Below are positions 47,301-58,013 of a stretch of 64,000 nucleotides of DNA, piece after piece; the first letter of the stretch is position 1, and each line of letters begins with the position of its first letter. The translations under genes were made by a program, and so were the position numbers. Source of the stretch: Mesorhabditis belari (Eukaryota > Nematoda > Chromadorea > Rhabditida > Rhabditidae); NCBI GenBank assembly GCA_958450365.1, contig CAUEEP010000737.1, forward strand, positions 1,105,501-1,169,500, written 5' to 3'. Under the pieces are notes generated by a model. The model did no database searches. It had not been told where the DNA came from and saw only the letters and a program-made list of their open reading frames with translations.

Positions 47301-50300
47301 TGATAAATAAATAATGAATAGAATAAATAAGTATTTCTACAGTAAGCTCACGATAGTTTAGAAGTTATCTATTGCTTACTATAGTTTAGAAGTTACCTAT
47401 TGCTTACTATAGTTTAGAAGTTATCTATTGCTCACGATACTTTAGAAGTTATCTATTACTCACTATAGTTTAGAAGTTATCTATTATCTAAATGTTCTTA
47501 CAATTAGGCAAGTTCTAAGATCTAAAAGGTAAGCTAAAAATTTAGCTCATCAGAAATGGAGTTGGATCGTTTAATTGGGATCATTCGCCAAAGAAAAGAG
47601 CTATTAGAGGTTGTTTGACTTTTCTTTTCTTTCTTTTAAAATCTCACAATTAGGTTTTGAACGAAAAAACGATTCGACAGAAGCAAGAGAAAGCTGTGAA
47701 TGGAAATGGAGTACAAACGGGAAATGGAGACTCAAAATTGATGCCATTGAATCTTCAAGAGGTTACTTCTAAAAGCTATTAGCTATTATCTAACAACCCA
47801 ATTTGCATTTACACATCGAATACAATAAAGTAGTAACACAGTATATCAGCTTCTTAACTAATTTGCCTCTCTAGTGCACTTAATTCTAACTTTTCTTACA
47901 ATAGCCATTTGATACCATAAGAAAAATGAGGCCAGAAAGAATGGATTTACAATTTTGCACAAAGTACAGCACAAAGTACACCAATAAAGTAAACCAAATG
48001 AATTTCAGGTTGATATTTATGTCTCCGGACGTACGATTTCTCAGCTCTTGGATCGACTTCTTAAAATGTTTGTGTGAAAAGATCTACTATATCTAAAAGA
48101 GGAGTTTCTGTCTGTCTGTCCGTCTAAAAGGGCTTTTTCTTAGCCACTTTTTTGCGCTAAAAACTGAAATCTTTCAAAAAGTCTTACGTATAATATAGTT
48201 GTGGCATTTAAAAGCAAAAGTCAAGCTTGAGCAGGCAGAGGAACCGAACCCTCCTCTTAGTGCCAGGGGTGTGAGCCCCGTAGACAAGCGCGCTCCCGAC
48301 TGCGCCGCGGCGATAATCGAAAACTTTAGGAAGAGCGAATCACGCCAATGAGACAATTGCTGGCAAAATTTCCAGAAATTGCCTCTCCTGCCTCAAAAGT
48401 CAAGCTTGAGCAGGCACTAAGAGGAGTCGCACCCTCCTCTTAGCACCAGGGGTGTAAGCCGTAGACAAGCGCGCTCCCGATTGCGCCATGGTGACAATGT
48501 TCAGAAACCCGAAATATTTAGCGGAAAAGACCCGCCGTTAGGTTAACACATACCGTAAATACTGTAATAGTACCCCACCCCCCTCGTACAGTCGCGTAGT
48601 CGCAAAAGTTTTTTAGTATTTCGTTTTTTTCATAGCGCTCGTACTTTCAAAAAATAGCCCTGAATTTCAGCTATTTTTTGATACCTAAGCGCGCATTGTA
48701 GCATAAACCAGTGTCGAGAAAAACTCGTTCAAAGCTAGACTACGCAACACTCCGCACCGTCATTATGGCGGTGGGGTACAATTACAGTATTTACGGTAGT
48801 CACCGTGACGAAATCGGAAGTGCACTTGTATTTTTACTCGGGTTCGACCTGCATTAGCTTATTTTCACTCTTTGCACCTTAATTTCACTTTATTTTAACA
48901 ATTACTAACAATCACTAATTTTTCAACTTTCCACAGAAAACTTAGCTAAATAACTTTCTGTGTTCTCTTTGTTGTTATCAACTTCTTAAACAACCATAAA
49001 GCAGAAGAGACGTCTGTCCGTCTGTACGTCGTAGCTATTAGCAAAAAGGGGCAGGGCTTAGATTGTGTGGCTTTCCTGGTTAGCTTAGATTTTAAATACA
49101 GAGTGCTGCAGATTAAATAAAAAAGGAAAAGATCCTTGTGAAAAAGATCAAATTTCTATAAAAGGCTCGATTTAGGGACGAAAACGATAAACTCTGGGAG
49201 ATCAAAGGAGAACTTCTCAATTGGACAATCAAGAGCTCATTAAAATGGAGTGAAGAGCTACGGAAAGGAGAGCTTCCATTACATTCAAATGTTCTCCGGC
49301 ATAGCCATCTCGTCAATGTTGCTAAGTACCGTTTATTAGTTTTAAATTAGTGTCAGAAAGTCAATGAATACCGTAATCCAGTCAGATACCTTAACCCAAC
49401 CGAATCATTGATCATGTCTGATACAGTAATCTTCATCTTTAGACATTTTCTCGAGATTTACATCGGTGACGAGGTTGATTCACCGGCTTGGACTCAAGAG
49501 ATTCCGATGATCTCAAAGACAAAAACTGAAGCTCTTGAAGTTTATTCCAACATTGTACGATATTCTCTTTTGAAGTATCAAAGGAAAATCCTTGAATACG
49601 TTGTGCTAATGTGTAAGTTGTTTGTCTGCTTTTCAAATTCATTTATAAGCTTTTCAAATTCATTTATAAGCGTCTCAAATTCAGTTATAAGCTTTTCAAA
49701 TTCATTTATAAGCTAAAAATCTAAAAATACCGTTGTTCACTCGCCAATTCTTGTTGATTTTTTTAGGGAAAGACGATCGAACTGGTGGTGGTGAAGCTGG
49801 GGCGTTGAGTCGGCATGGAGTTTTTCTATTAAATCGACTTTATTTCGGATTGGTATCATTGAAAAAGCTAAAATTTCATTCAATGCTCTAGGTGATCGAA
49901 GATGAGAACGCTGAGACACCAAAAAAGCGGGAAATCGAGTCGGAGAAACAGGCGAAAATCATCACAAAGGTTTGGCATCTCTTCCTGAATTTATTTGATA
50001 TCTACCGTAACCCAATCTAGATACGGTAACCTAACCCAGCTACCGTAGCCCAATCTAGATACCGTAACCTAATCTAGCTATTGTAACTCAATCTAGGTAC
50101 GGTAACTCAATCTAGCTACGGTAACTCAACCTAGATACCGTAACCTAATCCAGCTTCCGTAACCAATCTAAGTACCACAAGCTAATCCAGCTACCGTAGC
50201 CCAATCTAGATACCGTAACCTAATCCAGCTACCGGAACTCAATCCAGCTACTGTAACTCAATCTAGATACCGTAATCCAGCCCAGCAACCGTAACCCAAT

Positions 50301-52925
50301 AAACTCAAGGCCCTAAGGCCTTTGTTAATGAAAGACCTTTTAAATTAAGTCATGATTCATTCAGTTACAATAACCTGGCAAGAATTTAGTGATCAAACAA
50401 AAGCAACAATACATCAAACAAAATTTCATCGCTAACAAAAACTTTTGCAGTTAGTGAACTCACTTCTCCTGGCTGCCAATCGTTCCTCAACGCGAGCCTC
50501 GCACATTTTCGTTAAAACCTATTGGGATATTCTTGAGCAAAATGAATTCGGTAATGATTTATGTTTACAGGACAAGAACTTTTTCTTAGCTAGTATCCAA
50601 GTGCTTCGAGATTCTCTGAATGCTTTTGCTGACACATCATTGCAAGTGCAAGCGAATGCGGCAATTACATCGATCTACAAAAGGATCTTGACAATTGCAG
50701 ATGCTTTGTATTCGAGATACATGGGAGAGGTGAGAGCGTTCAGAGATTCATTACATTCATGGTACTATTTAAAATAGTACTATTTAATTTTCAATTTCAA
50801 ATTTCAGGAGCCTTCTGATGAGGACCCAAAATGCGTGAGCAAAGAATTTGGCAGCGCATTCATTGAATTTTTAATTTTAATACTAGAAAAGGTTAGTGAT
50901 TTGAATAAAGCTTTTACAAATCAAGAATTAATTCAAATTCTAGAGTATGCTGGCTATTAAAGAAGTCGTTTTTCATATGTCGGAGTTTGTCGAGAAAGAT
51001 CAATGTAAGCTTGCAAGTTTAGAGATTAAGTAGTAGTTGGATTTCTTAGCTAGTATCCAAGTGCTTCGAGATTCTTCCTTGTATTCCCTCTTTCTTCTTC
51101 ATTGTATCCCCTCTTTCTTCTTCATTGTATCCCCTCTTTCTTCTTCCTTATATCCCCTCTTTCTTCTTCCTTGTATCCCCTCTTTCTTCTTCCTTGTATT
51201 CCCTCTTTCTTCTTCCTTATATCCCCTCTTTCTTCTTCTTTATATCCCCTCTTTCTTCTTCCTTGTATCCCCTCTTTCTTCTTCCTTGTATTCCCTCTTT
51301 CTTCTTCCTTATATCCCCTCTTTCTTCTTCTTTATATCCCCTCTTTCTTCTTCCTTGTATCCCCTCTTTCTTCTTCCTTGTATTCCCTCTTTCTTCACTG
51401 TGAAAAAGCTATCAAATAGCTCAGTGGTTAGAGCAATTGTCCGAAAGGGAAAAGGAAAGACAAAGGTTTGATTCAATCCCTTCTCAGTAGTTAGAGCAAT
51501 TGTCCAAAGGGAAAGGCAAAGATCTGCCAGGTTTAGTTCAATCCCTTCTCCAGCAATCTTTCTTTATTACTTGCTATTTTGTTATTTCAGGGGACGAAAT
51601 CTTCACTCACATTGTCACACGTTTAGTCACATGTACAGAGATTTTGCAAAAGATGATGCAAATTCACACAGATGTAGGCGTAGCAAAGGTAAGAACAAAA
51701 CGATCTTAAACTTACCGTAAATACTGTAATAGTACCCCACCGCCCTCGTACAGTCGCGTAGTCGCAAAAGTTTTTTAGTATTTCGTTTTTTTCAAAGCGC
51801 CCGCACTTTCAAAAAATGCGTCTTTAGTATCAAAAAATAGCCCTGAATTTCAGCTATTTTTTGATACCTAAGCGAGCATTTTAGCATAAACCAGTGTCGA
51901 GAAAAACTCGTTCAAAGCTAGACTACGCAACACTTCGCATCATCATTATGGCGGTGGGGTACTATTACCGTATCTATGGTAAGCATTTAATAAGTTAGTG
52001 TTAGAAATCTTTGTACTAGAGATGAGATTGAGGATTGATCTAACAATTCGGATCGGATTGATCTCATCGGATCGAGTTTTCTTTGAATGTCAAATTGTCA
52101 TGTGTTATTTCAAATTTCAGGAAAAGATCTCTACTACATTGACTATGTTTTATGATGGTTTTGAGATTTCAATCAAGTTGGTAAGGCTTTTGAAAGAGTC
52201 TATGCAAAAATTGTATGAAAAACTTGGTCAACTTGTCGTTGGCCAATCGATTTTGGCCATTTTTGGTTTAGCCGTCTACTTATTTCTACTATTTATTCAA
52301 GTCTACTTTTGTAGAAAAGGATTGTAAAAGTGTACGTACACTGGTTTTGGTCCGATTTTTCACTAATAAACTCGATAATTACAAATCTTTCATAAATAAA
52401 AGCCTTAGTTATTGGATAACGCAAAAGTTCTCAAGAATGATATGGGGAAATGGAAATCGATCGAATCATTGAGTCGACTTCTGAAAGGAGAGGTTAGTTC
52501 TGAAGTTCTGAAGTTCTGGAGTTCTGAAGTTCTGGAGTTCTAGAGTTCTGGAGTTCTGAAGTTCTGAAGTTCTGGAGTTCTAGAGTTCTAGAGTTCTGGA
52601 GTTCTGAAGTTCTGGAGTTCTAGAGTTCTGGAGTTCTGAAGTTCTGAAGTTCTGGAGTTCTGAAAAGTATTTTATTCATATTATGATAAAATGGTAATAT
52701 TTTAAACTCAATTCTTATCGAATTTTACAAAATAGAAATTAATTAACGACCTAGACATTTCCCAGAGCTAAATCCCCTTATCATTTCCTTCTTTTGCTCA
52801 TCCTTTTCCTTGAGATTTGGCGGTCAAATGTAAAGACTGTCTACTGCTAGACGATTTTGGTAGAAAACACCTAATGTACTTTGTGCAAAAAGTAGAAACA
52901 TATCCTTTCTAATGCACTGAATCAT

Positions 52926-52956
<31 letters not shown>

Positions 52957-55697
52957 TTTTCTTCTTCTTCTTCTCCTTCCTCTTCTTCTTCTTCTTCTTC
53001 TTCTTCTTCTTCTTCTTCTCCTTCTTCTTCTTCTCCTTCTTCTTCTTCCTCTTCTTCTTCCTCTTCTTCTTCCTCTTCTTCTTCTTCTTCTCCTCCTTCT
53101 TCTTCTCCTCCTTCTTCTTCTCCTCCTCCTTCTTCTTCTCCTCCTTCTTCTTCTCCTTCTTCTTCTTCCTCTTTCTCTTCTTCTTCCTTCAGACCAATCT
53201 GTTGCTTTTTTAAAAATGAAGGATTCAGGAAAGAGTGCGTTTACATGGCTGAAAAAAAATATTTGACCTAAATAGATATTCAAAAAGTTGTCTAACTTTC
53301 TTTTCCAGCTTCACACACTCTTGGTGCATTGCGATGAGAATGTGGGCGAGATCGAGCAGGAAAAGAAGAGTAAATCGGCAACAAAGTGAGAGAGGGTTTA
53401 ACGATATAAGCTACGATTTAATTTTCAAAAAACCTTTCAATTATCTTACTTGATTACCATGTTTCAATTTAGAATCACGAAGATTCGGCGAGAGGAGAAT
53501 CTCTACGTGAAGTACACAAGAGCCCGAGAGTCACTCCAAGCAACGGTCACTCTTATTCATTAGTTGAAGGATTGAATGCGCTAAAGAGATTGGGTTGCCA
53601 AAAAGCATGTCTGCATTGAGAAAGCATGTCTGCCGGTCTAAACAGTTGGTCGGCGCCGGGCTCGAACCGGCGACCTCCGGCTAGCTGGGCGAGCGCTCTA
53701 CCACTGAGCTACACGGAGATGTGCCTGGGTGCCACCAGGGGGCATTATATCTCACCGTTACAAAGTAGTTACAGCTCTTTACTGGATCATCGACTGATAA
53801 CAAGATTTTAGAAAATTTTTTACAAAGTTACAAAGTTACAAAGTTACAAAGTTACAAAGTTACAAAGTTACAAAGTTACAAAGTTACAAAGCTACAAAGT
53901 TACAAAGTTACAAAGCTACAAAGCTACAAAGCTACAAAGTTACAAATGATATCCATTTTTTAATTACCGCTTGAATGTAAATAAATAATGAAATTTCAGA
54001 TTCTACGTTTATCAGTGGCCTTAAACGATGATCGACTTGATTTACAAGTGAAGGTCGAATTTTCAAGAACTATATTATCTTATACATAAATGAGAAAAAG
54101 ACACAGTAAAAGAAACTTCAAAGATTACTCTATTATTCAGCAAATTACAATACTTTAGCCATTAAAAGTCAATTATTGGGTTGTCCATTTATAAAATGCG
54201 CGTTTTTACTATTTTGTAAATTTCTCAAGATACAGAAATCAAGAAAAAGATATCTATGAGTATTATTCGAAAGTTGAAGATCTCCTCTACATTTTGATAT
54301 AAAAAGTTTTTGAATTTGCTCAGCTTTTGGGCAAATTGACTGCAAAGAAGAAGAGGTGGCCAAAAAGTGGAAGGGTGCCTTTGGATCAAGTTTTAGCGCT
54401 GCTCAAATTGAGTTAACCGTTTGATGTTTGGCCAATAGATATATCAATACAACTTTTTTTTTAAAATTATAACAATTTCAGAGCATCTTTACTTTTGTTT
54501 TCTTTTCTGGGCGATTATTTTACACCATAAAACTTGAGGAATCGCTAAGCTGAAATGGGGTTTTTTTTTTTTTTCGAAAACCACCTCTCCCTTTGTGCAG
54601 TGAATTTCCCCAAAAAGTTGAATGAATTCAAAAACTTTTTTTATTCCAAAATGTAGAGGAGATCTTCAGCTTTCGAATGATATATAACACTCAGATACAT
54701 CTGTTCGATAGCTTGAGAAATTTACAAAATAGTAAAAACGCGCATTCATAACTGGATAAACCAATATTTTGTCACTAAAGTAGAGTCAAAAGTAGTTACA
54801 ACTCTTTACTGAATCTATTGGGTTGGGGAGAATGAGTCGGCGCCGAACTTTAAAGGGACTTTTTGCACACATAAAGCCTTCTTTAAACATACGTTTGGTT
54901 TCATCAAAAGGATCCACTATTTCTCTACAAAATCACTTTTGAGAGATTCCACAAAGCTTTTCTTTCGTGGAGTTTATGAACTTCCAAACGCAGCTGGTTA
55001 AAATGGCAAAGAGTCCGACTCATCATTTGAACAGTTTCTTTCACATAAACCTTCTTTGGTGTTTATATAAAAAAGATAGAGCACATTCAATTACTTAAGT
55101 TGCCAAATTTGCAGGAAGATCCCACCAATGGTTTTTTCTAGATCACAGTTTGTAGTTTTTGTGAAAAAATGGCTTTTTCTTGAGCGGAGGCGCTGTTTGA
55201 ATTTTCTTTTAAATGTGATTTTGTAGAGAATTAGTTAACCATTCTACTGATATCAAACGCATATTATTTGTCGAAGTCGAATAGAAGTTTTAGACATTTT
55301 TTTGATTTTCGGCGCCGACTCATTCTCCCCAACCCAATATTTTCTATTTTGCATACATTTTGACATAAAGCAGTCTAATTAAATGAAATTAAATGAAATT
55401 AAAACAAACCTTTTCCAGAAAAACTCGATTGGAACTCGAGATTTTCGGATGAATCTGAAGAAATTCTTGGAGAAAGCTCAAGAAAACGAGGAATTGAGTG
55501 ATGTGATGAGAGAAGATCAAAATAAAACAATCAGATCAAACAATGAGATCAGTGAAAGGCTAAACGGATCACAAAACAAAACACCAAAAAACCAAAAACG
55601 CATGAATCCATCCGTAAAAGAAGAACCACAATCACCGGAAATTGACAACATCGAGAATGAGCCATCATCAAGCAAAAGAAAAAGATCTGTAATCTAG
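38320..55697 (+). CDS. fnci-1: Fanconi anaemia group I protein orthologue (FANCI)
   Basis: About thirty exons over 17.4 kb run from the likely ATG at 38320 (MFTQQTQLFRSQQNSQ) to the TAG at 55695. Landmarks in order are LDKELGEILREQQLAG (39500), RAVNGQWKEIVAIMIEEI (about 39820), and LEIVGVLKRCLAQPAQTRAA (about 43640-43770), the clearest match to the FANCI block CLEIMDSLRRCLSQQ. Then come LDRLIGIIRQRKELLEVL (about 47550), AANRSSTRASHIFVKTYWDI (50465), SIGTRDFRMNLKKF (55420) and a Lys/Ser-rich tail ending KRKRSVI. FANCI forms the clamp with FANCD2 on DNA during interstrand crosslink repair. I could not place the ubiquitinated lysine. An apparent one-base frame break lies in the A-run 43363-43366. 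Introns hold many MITEs and satellites. Exons between 38620 and 39485 are unresolved. Confidence 0.9.
38645..39180. mobile_element. Palindromic element in the first introns of fnci-1
   Basis: Inverted arms (GACATTTGCACGAAATGAAT on the left) span about 200 bp each. Near the centre are three related copies of a TTTCGAAACGTCATTTGTAT block. Confidence 0.75.
41561..41622 (-). repeat. Shortened tRNA-like insertion
   Basis: Minus strand has GTGTAGCTCACTAGTAAGC directly followed by GGTCGCAGGTTCGATCCC, so the anticodon arm is deleted. Confidence 0.55.
42325..42557. mobile_element. MITE family C, copy 1 (right end truncated)
   Basis: Starts with CCGTAAATACTGTAATAG after TA and loses its right terminus after the CCGTCATTATGG block. 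Lies in an fnci-1 intron. Confidence 0.88.
42649..42914. mobile_element. MITE family C, copy 2
   Basis: A copy with both ends, ending ACAGTATTTACGG then TA. It lies 90 bp downstream of copy 1 in the same orientation. Confidence 0.9.
43836..44079. mobile_element. Palindromic element J (fnci-1 intron)
   Basis: Inverted arms GGCTACTTTGCGCCA and its inverse enclose a second inverted pair, ACTTTCTTCTAAGTGGG, around a short centre near 43975. Confidence 0.8.
44135..45036. mobile_element. 0.9-kb element with 8-bp target duplication and GGCGCT arrays
   Basis: Termini GGGAGGTAGTCAAATGAGCG and its inverse are flanked by the direct repeat GTAAAAAA on both sides. Just inside both ends are arrays of a 15-bp unit (GGCGCTGAAATGATT) in opposite orientations. 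About 500 bp of centre have no transposase frame. The 8-bp duplication points to hAT-, Merlin- or Mutator-type mobilisation. Confidence 0.9.
45148..45550. mobile_element. Palindromic element family D, copy 2 (fnci-1 intron)
   Basis: Same structure as 4162-4539, with arms meeting near 45340. Flanking GCTTTC occurs on both sides and may be the target duplication. Confidence 0.88.
47350..47488. repeat. 28-bp minisatellite in an fnci-1 intron
   Basis: Five units beginning AGTTTAGAAGTTATCTATTG. Confidence 0.88.
48235..48490 (-). repeat. Two tandem tRNA-like units
   Basis: Two copies about 175 bp apart share the block CAAGCTTGAGCAGGCA, then the inverse of a B-box and a GCGCGCTTGTCTACGG segment. 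Both lie in an fnci-1 intron. Confidence 0.55.
48553..48796. mobile_element. MITE family C, copy 3
   Basis: 244 bp flanked by TA, in an fnci-1 intron. Same termini and internal hairpin (TCAGCTATTTTTTGATACC) as the other copies. Confidence 0.9.
49618..49713. repeat. 21-bp minisatellite
   Basis: About four and a half units of CTTTTCAAATTCATTTATAA just after an fnci-1 exon. Confidence 0.88.
49998..50305. repeat. Diverged satellite TACCGTAACCCAATCTAG
   Basis: About 12-14 units of 18-24 bp in an fnci-1 intron, alternating CTAGATACCGTAA and CCAGCTACCGTAA forms. Confidence 0.85.
51082..51396. repeat. 23-bp pyrimidine minisatellite
   Basis: About 13 units of CCCTCTTTCTTCTTCCTTGT in an fnci-1 intron, immediately behind a 35-bp copy of exon sequence. 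Confidence 0.92.
51415..51545 (+). repeat. tRNA-like unit duplicated in tandem
   Basis: TAGCTCAGTGGTTAGAGCAA followed by a B-box-like GGTTTGATTCAATCCC, then a second, partial copy starting at about 51488. Confidence 0.55.
51715..51979. mobile_element. MITE family C, copy 4
   Basis: 265 bp in an fnci-1 intron. The right terminus is slightly diverged (ACCGTATCTATGG). Confidence 0.88.
52487..52665. repeat. Minisatellite of GTTCTGAA / GTTCTGGA units
   Basis: Roughly twenty 9-bp units in an fnci-1 intron. Confidence 0.9.
52921..53190. repeat. (CTT/CCT)n microsatellite
   Basis: About 270 bp of near-pure pyrimidine triplets. The Arg-rich frame on the other strand is an artefact. Confidence 0.95.
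53640..53722 (-). repeat. tRNA-like pseudogene in an fnci-1 intron
   Basis: Minus strand has an excellent A-box (GTGTAGCTCAGTGGTAGAGC) and B-box (CCGGTTCGAGCCCGG). The 5' and 3' ends cannot form an acceptor stem. Confidence 0.6.
53815..53947. repeat. 10-bp minisatellite
   Basis: About 13 units of AAGTTACAAA in an fnci-1 intron. Confidence 0.92.
54176..54764. mobile_element. Palindromic element H (fnci-1 last intron)
   Basis: 589 bp flanked by TA. Termini TTGGGTTGTCCATTTATAAA and TTGGTTTATCCAGTTATGAA. Arms of about 130 bp. Ends resemble the mariner TTGGGTTGG terminus. Confidence 0.85.
54818..55337. mobile_element. Element I (fnci-1 last intron)
   Basis: 520 bp flanked by TA, with near-perfect terminal repeats TTGGGTTGGGGAGAATGAGT. 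The interior is unique and non-coding. The mariner-like terminus suggests a deletion derivative. Confidence 0.88.
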
Positions 55698-55926
55698 ATT
55701 TGATTTGTAAAGTCAACCATTGAGTTTTCTTTTTGATGATTGAATGATGCTTGACTGAATGAATGTGATCTCTGGCACTAGTCCTTTCTATTTTGAATTG
55801 TTTTATTCAAAAATATCCTTGACAATATTTTTGACTATAAATCTTTAAACAAATCGAAGAATTCTTGTGAAATTTTTGCATTTACAGCTTCAAGAAACTT
55901 GTTTAGGTAAACCAAGACTGACTTTG

Positions 55927-56030
55927 GGGTTCAAAACCGTCTGGTTCAAAGCCGTCTGGTTCAAAACCGTCTGGTTCAAAACCGTCTGGTTCAAAACCGT
56001 CTGGTTCAAAACCGTCTGGTTCAAAACCAT
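55927..56030. repeat. 15-bp minisatellite
   Basis: Seven units of CCGTCTGGTTCAAAA downstream of fnci-1. Confidence 0.92.
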
Positions 56031-56436
56031 AAAATAGACGTATTGATTCAAATCATTCAAATCTATAAAGAAGTCAGCGCATTTTTGGTTTAGTGATAGA
56101 ATGCTCGGGTTGATTCAATTTCGATTTCTGGACCAATTCCAAAAATGTACTCACAAATGATGAAATCTCAACTCTAATAACTAAAGCTTAAACAGAAATT
56201 AAGAACAAGAACAATCAAGAAATCAAGAAATCAATCAAGAACAGAAATCTGCACAAGTCAAATTCAAGATGATCAATAAAAGAGAGGGTCGAAGAAGGCT
56301 GACTTCTAAGCCTGTTTGGAAGATCAGCGATTTGAAAATGGTGATCCTCATCCTTCAGACGTATATAATAAACCAGCCGAGAAATCCGCCTAACGGCTGG
56401 TTTTTCTGGATGTTTTGGGGACAGACGGCTTTTGTC

Positions 56437-56505
56437 TCCGTAGAGCAGTAGATAGCGCGCCGGTCTATCGCCCATACAATTCGGGTTCGACCTCCCTGTG
56501 CGACT
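56437..56505 (+). repeat. tRNA-like relic
   Basis: GTAGAGCAGTAGATAGCGCG followed by a B-box-like GGGTTCGACCTCC. Confidence 0.5.
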
Positions 56506-56617
56506 TGAATTGTGCTTTTTAAAAAAATCCAAAAGCACGTTGCACAACTACATGCAATTCTCTATCCAAGTGCGCAAAAATCATTGCACACGGTCCTCTG
56601 GGGGCTGAAGAGTAGCA

Positions 56618-56700
56618 CGCACAGACGGACAGACGGACAGACGGACAGACGGACAGACGGACAGACGGACAGACAGCCAGACAGCCAGACAGACAGACGT
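56618..56700. repeat. 8-bp minisatellite
   Basis: About ten units of GACGGACA adjoining the mariner element. Confidence 0.92.
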
Positions 56701-56719
56701 CTTAGTCCCTTTATATATA

Positions 56720-58013
56720 TTGTGTTGGTGCATTGAAAACTGCGGGACTTTAAACTAAAATTTATTCAACATAAACAACCATAAATTTATTCGAAATAAT
56801 TTGCATTATTATTGACGACTTCTGCCCATTTTACAGGCAATTTGCAGACTCCTCTTTCGTGGTAGGATTTTCGTTTGTGTGTGAGACAAGTGTGAGACTC
56901 AAAAATGGAGGACTGAAGCTGTCCCAATTTCTTCAAAAGAAACCCATTTTGGTGTCAATAGAAAAGTTGTAGAGAATCAAAAATGAGGCTTATAGCCAAT
57001 TTTTGACTGCTTCTTCCGAATCGAAGTGTTCTCCCGCAAGCTCACTACTCATGATCCGGAATAAATAGTAATCAAAAGGGACGAGGTCCGAACTGTATGG
57101 GGATGCGACAAAAGCTCCCAAACAAGGCTATTTATTTTAGAGCGAGTCAGTTTTGCAATATGAGGGCGCGCGTCGTCGTGGATGAGAACGATCTTTGACT
57201 TGGAGGGCCTATTCTTCTTCAGGGATTCATTCACCTTTCCCAACTTTATTTGATTGCATTAACGGTCGTCTTGCTATCCAGCAACTCTCAGTACACCACT
57301 CCCCCCATATCCCAGAAAACGCAGAGCATAAACTTCTTCTGATGCAAATCGGGCTTAGGGTCACTTTCGGGTTTCTCGCCTGGCCCCACCCATTGCCACT
57401 TCCTCTGAAAGTTCACAGATAAAACCCATTTCTCATCTCCTGTCACAATTCGAGGAAGAAAGGATTTCCTGAGAGATGAGCGGCACTGATGGAGGCGCGC
57501 TGCCACTTCTGGGGGTCAGTGAGACATAGGGCACCCATGGGTTGCATATTTTGTGTGTTGCGGTAATTCTTGGTCACCCTATAGTTTGCTTTTACCTGAG
57601 TGATGGTAGACTGCTGGCAATACTGCTGCGGGAAACAAGTCGATCTAGTTTCTAGATTTAAGAGATGTGAACTATTGCAATGGCAATCCAGGCAATCCAC
57701 GCTTTAACATCGTCTATCAAGTCATCCAAATCGTTGTAGATCTTATTTGTTTGCCAATTTTTGAGCGATCGATTGACGTGGTAGTCCGTTGGGGCTTCTC
57801 CAGTTCTTTGAGATCGCGAAACGACTCTGCGGCAGACCATCCCTTTTCGAAGTGGTAGAGCATGATATGGCGAAGATGGATATGATTGTCGACACGCATT
57901 TTGTTCACTAAAGAATAACGAATATTTAAAAAAAAGAAATAGACAAAAAGCTTTCAAAACAAAAAAGATACAAGCACGCAAAAAGAAGTCCGGATAATTA
58001 TGCATCAACCCAA
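56720..58013 (-). mobile_element. Degenerate mariner element
   Basis: Ends resemble TTGGGTTGGTGCATTGAAAA and are flanked by TA. The minus-strand transposase starts at about 57908 (MRVDNHIHLRHIMLYHFEKG) and keeps VTGDEKWVL, the Trp-rich segment QWVGPGEKP, LIHDDARPH and SDLVPFDYYLFRIM, so the D,D34D triad is visible. Frame breaks interrupt it. Around 56878-56996 the 3' part is interrupted by sequence shared with the palindromic insert at 17983-18290. The product is inactive. Confidence 0.85.

Noticed and set aside
51037..51471. Leu/Phe/Ser-rich frames resembling a membrane protein
   Set aside because: Generated by the 23-bp pyrimidine minisatellite in an fnci-1 intron.
52909..53283. Long Arg-rich open frame
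   Set aside because: It is the reverse strand of a CTT/CCT microsatellite inside an fnci-1 intron.
53640..53722. Functional tRNA gene
   Set aside because: A- and B-boxes are good, but the two ends cannot pair into an acceptor stem.
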